Assembly: GCA_950295325.1 (NCBI GenBank) | Contig: OX485806.1 | Coordinates: forward strand, 25,358,001-25,422,000 | DNA: 64,000 bases | Direction of reading: 5' to 3' | From: Polytrichum commune | Lineage: Eukaryota > Streptophyta > Polytrichopsida > Polytrichales > Polytrichaceae | Part shown: positions 47,710 to 58,867 of the stretch, in pieces | Layout: every line of letters starts with the position of its first letter | Numbering within the stretch: the first letter of the stretch is position 1 | The notes under the pieces: model-generated | Databases searched by the model: none | The model's input: the letters and a program-made list of their open reading frames with translations, nothing else | What the model was told of the DNA's origin: nothing | Position numbers and translations under genes: made by a program

Positions 47710-48044
47710 AGCTTGCCAACACCTTAGGTTTTGAAAAAACCAGATCTGAAATCTACGGTCCATATCTGTTTTTGAAAATTAATTTTTTATTGAGTTGGGC
47801 TTCTCCGGCCTCTTGAGGCCGGACAAGAAACTCCTCCTCCGGAGAAGCCCAACTCCAAAAAGTGCCACCATGTAGGCGGCCATGTCATTTTATCATCCAT
47901 GAGAAAAGTTCACCACCATTGTTTTCTTCACCTAGTGTAAACACCCACCGGTCAAGAGTTGCATTTTCGACCAATCACAATTGAGAAACGCCCTTTTTTT
48001 CATGACCGGTGGACTTCTCCACCGCAGTGTAAACCGGCCCTAAT

Positions 48045-49850
48045 AATTGGAGCCCATGCAATTGGGGCTCAAATGCCGGCTAGAGGGTTGTAGGCTTGGT
48101 TTAGGGTTTAGGGTTTAGGCTTGGTGGAAAAGGTGGAGTTGGTTCAAGTTTGCTTCACACTATATTTGAGGGACCAATGGAGTACGTGAATGCAAGATGG
48201 ATGTAAAATCTATTTGCAGTCCTACGTGGCATCAAATGGATCATGTTTCATGGTCATTTGGATAATTCTTGAAAACCACCTCTTGGAAGTAGACCAAACA
48301 CAAAATTGAGATACCATGGCACTCCGAACTCTTACAACCGTTGATTCTAAAATCTCAAACTTGGTTATGTAGTTTCTCGAAGAGTGTGAGAGTATTGTGG
48401 TTGAAGCTCACATAGTGAAGTGCCACACATGGAGTTATTGATGCTACCCAAAATGCTATCTATGCAAAGGGGTGGCTTGTAGGATCTCATCATTATGGAA
48501 TCCCCCGCAAATAACATTACGGAACTTTGCCAACAATGTTACATGTGCTCCACAAAGAAATGTGTAGGCCCAATAAAGTGAAATAAAATAAAATAGATTA
48601 TGATGAAGTTTATGTGTGGATGCCAATAATCTAGATGAAAAGATTGAACGACCTCATTTGTGAGCATAAGGTAAATATCATTGTTATTCTTCACATTTAA
48701 ATTGAGTATGTTATTATTTACAATATGTAGTTGATTTTTGCATATTGTGATTTCATTTAAATGTTATTTGATCTTGTATGATTGTATTTTTTTGAATATT
48801 GGATCCACTTGAAACTTAATCATGAATATATTAATACAACCATCTCATTTTTTTGCAAAATTATAGTGTACTAATGTAACCGGGGTGGCTATTTTCATAA
48901 TGGGAACAAATGAAAAACATTATGCAACTTCAAGAGTTTCACCAAGCACAAAAAATCGACGACACAACACAACAAGGCACACTGGATGTGAATCCACATA
49001 AAAAATGTATGTCCCACAAATATTGACAGAGCTGTAGAAGTAATATGCTAACCTCATTTACATCCAATATTCTTTTTAATATATGGTACGATCTTTCTTA
49101 TGCCCCATCCCCACCTGACTTTAGCTAAGCCTAAAAGTTGGTTCTAAAAACACAGCCTTCACACCATTGACATTTATTAGTGCCGACCCTAGTTGGCAAA
49201 TGATGTGGCATGGTTTAAAAGTGGAGGTTTTAAGCCTCAAGCACCGACCCTCCCATTGGTACCTAGACATGAGGCGAGAATGTAGGACCTTTAAAAGTGT
49301 CGCCTCCCGCCCTTGTGATTGGTTGCTTTTTAGTCTTAGCTATGAGGGCACGAGGAGCTCTATTAACAAAAATCAATGGTAGATAGATGACTAATGAGGT
49401 CTTTGGGGATGGGACAAAAACTATCCAACATTTCATTGCTCGGTAGATAAAACAATGAACATGTGTGAAAGCTACTTAACTAAAAGCTACTTGAAAATCT
49501 CCGAAGCAAGTTCTTGTAGGTGCAGTAGGAGAGCCGGATGCCTCCGCTTGAATTGAGGGAGCTTTACCTAGGTTTAAGGATTTTTTTTGGTTATTTGGTA
49601 CAGTCAGGTGTGGATTGGGCATTATGTGTCTCAATACATGTTTATTGTTAATTTGTATTCTAAATTTTGCATATTTCGATATTGTGTTTGCTTTGGAATC
49701 AATTGCAAATTTATTTTGCACAAAGGACACTTTGGACATGTTTATAGGTCAATGTAGGATGTCTTTTTCTTATCTTTGCATCCTTTGGCCATTCATCATC
49801 TTCAAGAGAACTTGCATAACATGAATAAGGCGAACTCAACAGTTGTGCCA
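48045..49850. other. Intergenic DNA with a short interstitial telomere-like repeat
   Basis: Just outside the Harbinger right end, about 48,099-48,119 is three units of the plant telomere repeat TTTAGGG. The rest shows no gene. The stretch 49,080-49,300 has some phrases in common with 56,170-56,380 and may be another dispersed repeat. Confidence 0.45.
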
Positions 49851-49859
49851 ACTCGAAGT

Positions 49860-51690
49860 AGGTCACCAATTTTGTAGCAACAAGTAGAGCCTCGTGAAAG
49901 GGTTTCCTAAAGGTTTTCTCCTACCCCAAAAGAGGTACCTAATTTGGTTTTTTCTATGCAAAAATATGGGCTCGTGAAGGATGATGTTTGGGCCAACATA
50001 CACTACCAATTAGATAGTTAGAAGGAGCATGAATTGGTTATTTATTTTGAAGCTTACGATCATGACAATGAAGACCGAAAAAAATGTCCTTTTGTACTCG
50101 TCATGTAGAGAGATTGGATATGAGAATTTAACATGCAAATTACATGAAAGTCGGCCTATGTGATTCACAACATATTCAAAACCAACCAATATGGTCTACC
50201 ATTGTATGTTGCAATGTGTCCAAACAACTGCGGATATGATATGCTCATTTTTTTTTAATGTTTTGTTCAAAATATTAATTGAACGGTCATAAGGCAATAG
50301 TGTTGAGGCACACTTTGCAAGCAATGTTTGAAATAACAGGGCTTGTTAGATCCAATACAATAGTGATTGACAAGAGTGCAACGGAGCTCAACACTTCACA
50401 ATAATGATCAATGATGACCTTTGGCGTTGGATGAACAACATCTTAGGTGGTGAGTGAACCAAATGCAAATTATTTTTGTGTTGGTTTTATGGTAAAAAAA
50501 CATGGAGGAAGCATCTTGTGTTCCATGTCACTCATCAAGATAAGAAAAACAAAATTGTATTGTGATCTGTGTAGCCTTTCAAAATATCTCATAGAGATCC
50601 AATTCAATTCAAAATATGATGAATTCAAAAGTACGTTGTTGGGATATTGCCACGGATATTGCAAGTGTCATGACATGTGGCCACGATTCAATTGTTGATA
50701 CAAAAATGAATTTGTTAATGAAACAAATCTTGTGGAGAGGTTGTGGCATTTATAAAATACAATTTGCTTGATTAAAAATGCATTGGTGTTTGGATTAACT
50801 CATTTGGATGCCTCATAGGTAAGTGTGATCGTTTTTATTGATATTTATAATTGTTATAAGATAATTGTAAATAATATAAAATATTTAGATAATATCAATA
50901 TTGGTTCATGTTACATCATTATATTTAATGTTCATACAACCTAGGACATGAATTCGGGTTGGAGGCAGTACATTGATAAAACACTAGATGTATGCAAATG
51001 CAGCAAATGCTTTATAAAACTAGTTAACAATGGTAAAGAGATAGACAATTCACAATCCACTTTCAAAGAGCTAATGCAATAATAGAGAGGATGAAGTCTG
51101 ATCCATCATATAACTTCCATGTTATTGATGATGATATGAAATTTCTCATATGTAGCCGAACAATACTTGAGTGTAGGTATGCATTGAATTCAAGCAATGA
51201 ATGTTGTGAGTGTGAAGATAGAGTGTCTATTTGCAAGCATTTGCCTTCAAACCTCAATTCATTCATGGACGCATCTCTTTACCTCGCGCTAGTAGCAATA
51301 TCACTCTAGTTCAAGCCAATGTGTCGAGGACAATGTTTGGGCATGGGAGGCCATCGAAACCAAATAACAAGGATATAGTTGTTTCAAGTGCAACCACAAG
51401 TATCTCATAAACATCATGTATTTATATTACACTATGATTTTTTGAGGTTTATATGTAAGATTTTTAGATTTTTATAAAATAACATAATGTTAAATTTTCC
51501 AACTTTATAGTATGTAGGACCACCACTAATTAGGAGCATGACATTGGCACGACCACAAACCGCAATGGAGGCTTGGCGACGACAATCGGTGGCTCCGAAG
51601 TGGAAGTGGATACAACTTCCTAAATCGTAGAAGTGTAAATGTTATGTTTGTGGAGATCACAACATGTTGTGTGAGGGGGAGCAAACCAAA
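49860..51690 (+). pseudogene. MULE-type transposase with SWIM zinc finger (decayed)
   Basis: On the plus strand, broken frames follow the order of Mutator-like transposases. A block reads GLPLYVAMCPNN (about 50,190-50,230). A block resembling the second catalytic Asp region, TIVIDKSATELN, is at about 50,358-50,395. Cys/His-rich sequence follows at about 50,640-50,700. A SWIM finger, CCECEDRVSICKH, is at about 51,200-51,242 in the frame 51,091-51,309. After it a CCHC-like block (CYVCGDHNMLCEG) appears at about 51,636-51,675. Many stops show it is inactive. Confidence 0.7.
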
Positions 51691-52119
51691 TAATGTCATA
51701 ATTGTGGGAACATAATTATAAGGGTTGAGCCTTAATTTGGTTCAATTGGGATGGACATTTCTAATGTTGGGAAGATGGTAGAGCTTTAGAACATGAACAC
51801 TAATATATGTCAATTGGAAAAAACTCGTCTATAACTTCTCAAAAAATTGAAAAGATGCACATTCTTACACCATTCTAATTCAACAAAATAGTATCTCCAT
51901 CTCCAAGATTACCTTACCTGATGGATATATTGGATTTGCTTGACAATGTAATGTAATCAAATTATTTAACATTCATTCATAGTATCACGTACTTGAGTCC
52001 ATTTAGTATGTGCAATTATTGAAATTACAAGGAACAACCTTGTAAGCCCCTGATTGCACTTGCTTGCATCTAACATAAACAATCCTTATTCATTTACTTT
52101 GCTTAGTAGGACGCTTGTA

Positions 52120-52440
52120 TTTCAGTGGTATGCGGTTTGGTGTGACTCCAAGAATGGACATCAAAACGACACGTGTTTTTAAAACAATGTACTGCATGTT
52201 CAAATTGTAATAACCACTTTAAGTTCAACAATCAACATAATTGAGAGGACACGGAACCATTTAATAAGCAAAAAAAAATCCTCACTTTGATAATGTATGA
52301 GATAATCATACGAGCTCCAAAAATTGTGAGGGAAGTTGCTACGCCCTCAATGTAAATTTCCTCAGCATCTCATGCTAATCACACATTTCATATCCTAAAA
52401 TAAAGTAGGCTAGTTGTAGTAATGATTTGAGACCTAGCCT
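52120..52440. repeat. Dispersed repeat, family C, copy 3
   Basis: Aligns with 21,940-22,270, including 'ttaagttcaacaatcaacataattgag' variants and 'ctacgccctcaatgtaaat'. Non-coding. Confidence 0.6.
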
Positions 52441-52579
52441 CCTTAAGGGCCCCCTCCATTTGACTTTACCTGCGCAATATCTAGGGTTGTGAGGTGTTTA
52501 ATTTACCCACGTTTCTTACATGCTTGGGTAACTATTGACTAGCCTACCTGGCCTAAAAGCTAGCTTCTACCTCCGACCA

Positions 52580-52972
52580 GTGTTCAAGATTGAAGTCTTC
52601 AATGCCCTTCAAACACGATTTGGCCCTTCAAATCCAACCCGTCTCAAAATAGCCCTTCAAAATGCAACCCCAGATTGAAAACGAAGACGTCACTTGAAGT
52701 CCTCAATATAATCTGTCCACCACAAGAACCAACAAGCACAGGGCATTGTCACTACAAGAAGTGGAGTTAGATCGTTGATTCTTAATTCTTCACATTGTAT
52801 TAGAAACATGTACCGTATAATTCATGCACAAGTTTAATATGGGTTTTGTATTTCATTTCTATATTCTTGGATCGATGTCTTGGATTTGAACCAACCCTTC
52901 AACTAAAGAGTTGAGATTTGAGAGCCCTTCAAAATGAAACTCATATGAGGTCTTCAATCTTGAACACGGCCC
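52580..52972. mobile_element. Short TIR element with CCGACCA flanking duplication
   Basis: Starts GTGTTCAAGATTGAAG and ends with its inverse (CTTCAATCTTGAACAC plus GGCC), flanked by CCGACCA on both sides (52,573-52,579 and 52,973-52,979). The interior repeats 'gcccttcaaa' several times. A 7-8-bp duplication suggests a hAT-like MITE. No coding capacity. Confidence 0.75.
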
Positions 52973-52979
52973 CCGACCA

Positions 52980-53715
52980 TTGTTCAAGTTTGGAGTGTGC
53001 ACAATGTGAAGGGCTTCAAAATAATCACACTTCACTCAAACTTTCAAACTTTTTTGCAACACTTCACAAAAAGAAACTTGATATTGGTTGTTTTGTATTG
53101 AATATGAAAATAATATGATGTCTCACTATATTGAAGAAGTACATGCAATCAAATGATGCACTGAGATTATTTCGATTCCCCACATAATGCACTTAATCAT
53201 CATTCAACTCCAAAGGCAAAGCCCTCCGGTTTTTTGGTCGATTTCCAAGTGTCAAAAGTTCTAGCCCCATCTATATTTTCCATCGGAAGACCGCATAATG
53301 ACACTCACATCAATGCATCCAATGTTTCAAGTTTCAATCGACTTCTGCAATCACCCTTCCCTTAATTCTGTTTGGAATATCCACGTTCACATATAGCTAT
53401 GTTGCCAAGCCGAAGTTGCAGTCAGTGCCGCGTCGAAGTTGCAAAGTTGAAATTGCAGGAGTTATTGGAATTCAGAAGTTTCAGCTAGAGTGCCAAGATT
53501 GGAGTCCAACCGTGTTTCTATTTGCAAATTACGGTATTTTGTGACATGCAGCTTTTGGAGAAGTCTTCACTATGAAGTATGGAAACTTTGCAGAGCACAT
53601 TTTTGTGAAGTGCCCACCCCCCCCCCCCCCAAAAAAAAAATTTTTTTGAGGGCCAAACTGGCATTTGACAGGTGTTGAAGAATTCAATCATGAACACTAC
53701 CTCCCACCCTGGATG
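52980..53715. other. Intergenic DNA with a C14-A10-T7 homopolymer block
   Basis: No gene. Successive homopolymers C, A and T occupy 53,617-53,647. Confidence 0.45.
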
Positions 53716-53716
53716 C

Positions 53717-54148
53717 AAGGTAGAAATGCCATAACCCGTTAACCACCCTCTAGCCATGCACTAGACCGCCATCATAATGGTGAAGTGCCATTTCTAAAAT
53801 CGATCATGGCTCAGCAACAACTTTAATGCGTGTACACTTAGTATAGCCAATGGGAGGCAAGTGTTAATGTACTCATGAGGTTACCGATTTCGGCGATGTT
53901 CTGTATGGAAATGCGGATTACCATATTCGGTGTAGGGAGAATCTAGTGAACAAGTAGGGGTTTGGACAACTTTCCACTTTGAAAAATTGTAGCATTTTTT
54001 GCATAGGGCAGAAAAATATGAAACAACTTGCATTCTTCATGAACCCTTCTCGTCTATCTTGGGAAATTATCTCATGATTGTCAGACCAGATCTTCAATGC
54101 GAATGAATCACCTTGTTTAATTTTCACGGGTTATGGTATTTCTACCTT
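53717..54148. mobile_element. MITE-like repeat, family A, copy 2
   Basis: The best preserved copy. It begins AAGGTAGAAATGCCATAACC and ends with the inverse of that sequence with one or two changes. Internally it matches 4,457-4,879 ('gaagtgccatttctaaa', 'ggcgatgttctgtatggaaatg', 'ccttctcrtctatctt'). Confidence 0.7.
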
Positions 54149-54257
54149 AATTAGTGAGCAGGAGCCAACTTCGAACGCTATTTCTAGTGCAGGACTAAAG
54201 ATGTGAGCATGCTACGAATTCTTTGGCCATTCAACGTTGTCAGTTAATGGTGGTATC

Positions 54258-54636
54258 CAAGTGAGTATATAAGATAACACTCATACATGTTGCGATAAAG
54301 CAGCAATCAACTGCCGCTTCCCTTGCCAGTGACATCGCCCAGAGAATCTCCCAACGGGGAAAAAAAAAACACACTTTCCTACTTTAAAATGAGAAGACGT
54401 TCTAGAATTCCACTTAAAGCCTCCCATCAACTGCACAACTAGCTCCTCCGATGGCTAATCCATCAAGGTCGTACGTGGGGATTTGGTGGTGCTCCTCATG
54501 TGCACAATGTAGACAACTTGCTGAACATTCCTCTCCGAACTCAATGATTTATGTATTTTTTTCCTGCTTTGGTTGTTCAAGCTTCTTCGATCCATTCGCA
54601 GACCGATCCACTTGCTGTCAAGACATGGGTGCATAA
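54258..54636 (+). other. TATA-like motif upstream of a 61-codon Cys-rich frame
   Basis: GAGTATATAAGATA at about 54,257 is followed, about 190 bp on, by ATG at 54,451 opening a 61-codon frame rich in Cys, Ser and Trp (IWWCSSCAQC...) that stops at 54,636. The intervening leader has more balanced base composition than the flanks. There is no family resemblance, so it may be chance. I list it because promoter-like and coding-like signals coincide. Confidence 0.15.
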
Positions 54637-54639
54637 TTT

Positions 54640-55635
54640 CTAGAAATTACTGAAGTTAGAAGTCTAGTCTGCGTGAAAGGCTTCGGTGAAACTTTCTTGA
54701 TGAGTGGCTGGCTTGCACATACACTATTCAAGAGACCTACGATTCTGCCGAAGTCACAATATGTGGCCACTTGGCTGCCTAGTTTCACTTGATCTTTCGT
54801 TGTCTTGGCTCCTCCTGCCACCGCAAGCAACTACTTTGCTCACATATCATTGACAGTCTCTTCAAATCTGAAGTTGGTGTCTACTACATTGGAATTGCTG
54901 GATTTTCAAAATATAGATACATGATCTTCACACCATCTAATTTAAAGACTCTCAAGTGTTGGATGATCAGGTGCTGGTTGATTTATAGGTTGCCAATTAC
55001 AAGCCTCTGTTAACTGAACCAGCAGGGGTAGAGAAATCAGAAGGTTTACTGGAGTCATCTGGTAGGCCACATTGTGAGACAAAACACCCAAAACAAATTC
55101 CTTTGAGCATCAGTTTGTTTCTGTGTACGAGCTAACTAAATCGGTGTTTTAGTTGCCGATATCTACAATATATGTATATATTTCGGTCAAGATTGCTCAG
55201 TATCGTGAGGATTTTTCAATGAGTTTGTTGGGTTTGACATCATTTGTGCTTCACAACGTAGAGTAGAGCGATTAATGGTAGGCTGTGACAGTGTCGAATG
55301 CGGCCAACTATGAAACAACAAGCACCGACCGACTACTTCGAGCTGAAAACAATATGTTGAACCCTGTCGAGGAGCAATGAAGGTGAAATCAAGAGGGAGG
55401 GGGGGAATTACTAACCGCGTGAGGACGTTTGCAGGTGGTATGATTGAAGCCGCTTTGGTTGCAGGTGCTTCAAGTTCGATTTGCAGTTGTTTTGAAGTAG
55501 GTAATGATATTTAGTGGTGGAGAGAGCAAGCTCAAACTGGGAGATTGCTTTTGGCACAAACTAGGAGAGGTTGAGAAGGTTGCGAGAAACCATTGCTTTT
55601 AGACACGACCTGGCCAACCTCAAACTCAAAAACAA
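54640..55635. other. Intergenic DNA, no gene seen
   Basis: Composition is more balanced than the outer flanks, but no frame shows family resemblance or splice structure I can support. Confidence 0.35.
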
Positions 55636-55639
55636 ACCA

Positions 55640-56110
55640 CAAGTAGGAATATAGATGAAAACCAGAAAACGGTAGAAACGTGAGGCTCTGTCCTCTCTTA
55701 TGAAAGACTATAATTGTAGTGGTATATTTTGCTCATGTCAGTTCATGGCTATTTATTATACCTATAACCGACTATAGTAGTCAATCAAATTTTTTCCAAT
55801 ACATTTTAGGGAACAACTATAGTTAACTAAATGTATATAACTATAGTTAACTACATTTTTGGGCATGTCAAATCACAAACAATTATAATTACGAAAGGCA
55901 ACTAGTTAACTAAGAGTTGAATTTGTTTGTTAGTTGTCCAAGGTATGCAAACTTTCACCATCCACGTTAAATAAACTGGACCAAAAATAGCAAGAACAAA
56001 CGTTCAAGTGTGAACGCAAAATGGTTAGGAAACTTACTCTTGAAACAGAGAAGTCAATGCATAGTCTCTATCCTACAGACAAAGCCAATAAAACCACAGC
56101 TGAAAAATAT
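55640..56110. repeat. Dispersed repeat, family B, copy 2
   Basis: Homologous to 17,215-17,705, with the interior expanded by a further 'caactagttaactaagag' segment. Non-coding. Confidence 0.6.
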
Positions 56111-56114
56111 CCCG

Positions 56115-56995
56115 AACTGAACCACATAGTGTGTGAACAACCCCAGCCCTACAAAGTGGGGTAGGTTTAGGCTTCAAAAACACAACACCCTAAAGTCAGG
56201 TGGGGCTGATGCTTTACCTTTGAGCTTCTTCCCAAGCCGCAGGCCCTGCTTAAAAGTCCAGCTAATTAAGTACTCAATCCTTACTTGAAGCCACCATAAT
56301 GAGGGAGGGGGCCAGTTCTTTTGTGGGCCTGTCCCTAAAGCCTCTGCCCGCATCCGAGTCCAACTGCCCGGGCTCCATTCATTACCGTTCATTCAGCTTA
56401 ATCAGTTTGAATATGTATGTAGACTTGTGCCACAAGTAGACGGCATTAACTAAACTATTATAAACTAAACAAACTAAATACAAGTTTCGTTGTAGAATGA
56501 CAAAAGACCTTTTCAAATGGTAAGTCACGTACATTCTAACCTCAATGTTAATGAGGATTTGGTAACATTTTTTACTTCCAAGTTCATTACATGCTTTATT
56601 TGCCAAAGATTCACGTGTTTTCGGTTTCACTTCAGGATTGAAATCCTGGTCAATTGCTTGTTTACTAAGGGGAAGGTGAACGTATATATTGAAATTTGGG
56701 CCTTCAAGGTGTAATGCACTCAATATGTGATTTGTGGACAAGCGGCATCCAAGAATGCAAGGGTGATTTCTTTATTTTTTTTAAACAAAATTGGGTGGGA
56801 TGGGCAACAATTGTCAATGAAGATCAAAAAATTTGGAAAAATTTGGTGGAGCTGCTTGGGGGTACTGGATCATAAGCCCAGGCCTTGAGACCCCTCCCCC
56901 CCCCCCCCCATGATGGGGTCATGACTTGGCCAATTGGGGCCTACCCAAATGGCATGAGCCCTAGCCCCAACTGGTAGCAACTAGGTTACAAGGTG
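56115..56995. other. Intergenic DNA, C14 tract
   Basis: No gene seen. A C run lies at 56,896-56,909. The stretch 56,170-56,380 shows weak repeat resemblance to 49,090-49,290. Confidence 0.35.
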
Positions 56996-56999
56996 CAAA

Positions 57000-57365
57000 G
57001 TTGCACTATATATTGTATTCAATGTCACCGATTCTATTGTCTTGTTGAATATTTGTAAACTACTTGTGTACTGTCACTAACACTAAACAAGAACCTAACA
57101 TTACTTGTCATTATTTGTGAGCAAAAGAATTTGGGCTTTATAGATTTACAAAGTTGCAATTACTTTCACTTATAAGATGGTTTTGTCATCCAAATATCAA
57201 TCATCCATGAAAATATTTCATTACAATAATGTTAGGATGTTGAATATACCAAACTTTGTATCAATTTAATTACGGAAATGTAAGTTGGAATGACAGTACT
57301 TGTAAACTTATTCATAAGAAGTGTCATTAGAAAAGTTACCATACAACACTAAATACAATATTTAG
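57000..57365. repeat. Foldback-family repeat
   Basis: Contains 'ctatatattgtattcaatgtcaccgatt', 'cactaaac.agaacctaacattacttgtcat' and 'catccatgaaaatat' blocks shared with 62,040-62,300. Non-coding. Confidence 0.55.
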
Positions 57366-57369
57366 TTTA

Positions 57370-58865
57370 GTTCACAAAGCCCAATCTCAGTGGAGACAAA
57401 TCAAGGCTGGCATGCCACCTAGCTATTTCTACCAGTTGTATGTTTGGTATACAAGGATGTCTTTCATCAATTTATATTTCCATGAACACATGATAAATCC
57501 AGCCTGAATCTAGTGGTAGCATCAGGTTTAACTTTACAGGCACAATTGCTCTCATATGTCTAGATCCACCAATCTTCACATGGTTGCCTCACCAACCTGG
57601 TAGAGTAACAACTTGCAGGCACCTGGAGCTTCATGATAACTAGGTAAACTCATCGATCTTGTAGGAAGAGTCTATTGTAAAACAAACCCCATTGCAGTTT
57701 GAAGGCTGATTCATTGCATTTGAATATTGGACCCCACTGGATTTATTCCAGATCCCTGATGCCATTTACAGCGAGAAATTGTCTAACAATTATCTAAAGC
57801 TATGTAGGCTATTGAATACATTTTCAACCACGACCCACAAGACTCACCTACAAAACCAAAGGTTGTAGAAAAAAATGATTTGATATGAAATTCCATTCAA
57901 TAAAAATTACAAATTCACCTGAACATTTGACTATCAGTTGAGGTCACAACTATTCCTGGATACAGAAAAATTAAATTGACCATATAAGGAGAAGAGACGG
58001 TAGACTTCACCAAATCCATGCTTCAAATTTTGAAGAGAGAATGTTCCATTGAAGATGCACTCTCATTTCCGCCAGTCCCTCTCCAACTTTAATCACATTG
58101 CACAATGATATTGCTCAGACTTTCTAAACAATGATTAGTACTGGGATGAATCCTAGAACCTGTCCAATTTTCACTTACGTAGTATTGACAATGGCTACTT
58201 CAATTCGTTCTTCAATGCCACCTTGGCTACCTTGCATAATTGAATAAACATACACTGATAATGAGCATGGAAAAGGATGTTTACTCAAATACTAACCTTT
58301 CATTGTACAAACAAGTGTGACACAAGCATCTCACGGCCAAATTATAAAAGAACACGTAAACCCCTTCATCCTCAAGGTGTGGGGGGGAAGAATTTTATAC
58401 AACTCAAGATGGGAGCTCCAGCCAGAAAGGGAAAACTCTCTTCAGCCGAAGACAACAGGGCTGTCAAACGCTCCAATCCCCAAGGCTGCAACTAAGTTAC
58501 AAATGTGCTTGGCATCGGCAATCAGTTGAGGAAGTAGCCTAAAAATCTGCCTGTGGCATTTGCCTAAGGCCACCATAACATGGGCTCTCCACATCTCAAC
58601 TATGGACAAGCTCCAGGCCTTAGACAAAACAAACGAGAAACAAAACGCTTCTCTCTGTCACAAGCACCGTGACCACTCTAGCACAAAATTAACTTTGCAA
58701 CATTCTCATACCTAAACAATTTTCTGATTCCTACCAAGATATGAATCTTCTAAAAAAAATCCAATTATCATACAACCTGTCAGCTTCTATGAGTAGAGGA
58801 CCTCAAAATTCATGTACAGGATTGAATATCAGGGAAGAAAGGAAAGGTTTGGAATATGCTTAAAT
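57370..58865 (-). other. Probable 3' UTR / flank of the coiled-coil gene
   Basis: Repeat-poor, moderately balanced composition, directly downstream of the stop at 58,868. An AATAAA signal on the minus strand (tttatt on plus) occurs near 57,738. No convincing coding sequence is seen. The short frames near 58,280-58,630 lack family resemblance. Confidence 0.3.
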
Positions 58866-58867
58866 TG

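Larger units (their letters stand above)
44430..48040 (+). mobile_element. PIF/Harbinger DNA transposon, 3.6 kb, TAA duplication
   Basis: The ends GGGCCGGTTTACACTACGGTGG and the inverse of GGGCCGGTTTACACTGCGGTGG are flanked by TAA on both sides (44,427-44,429 and 48,041-48,043). The ends, 3-bp TAA duplication and a transposase-like N-terminal frame inside place it in PIF/Harbinger. The middle (45,352-47,688), lying between two (GA)n tracts, has no recognisable Harbinger nuclease core, so the element is probably disrupted. Near the right end, 47,796-47,860 forms a hairpin (GTTGGGCTTCTCCGG/CCGGAGAAGCCCAAC). Confidence 0.85.
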
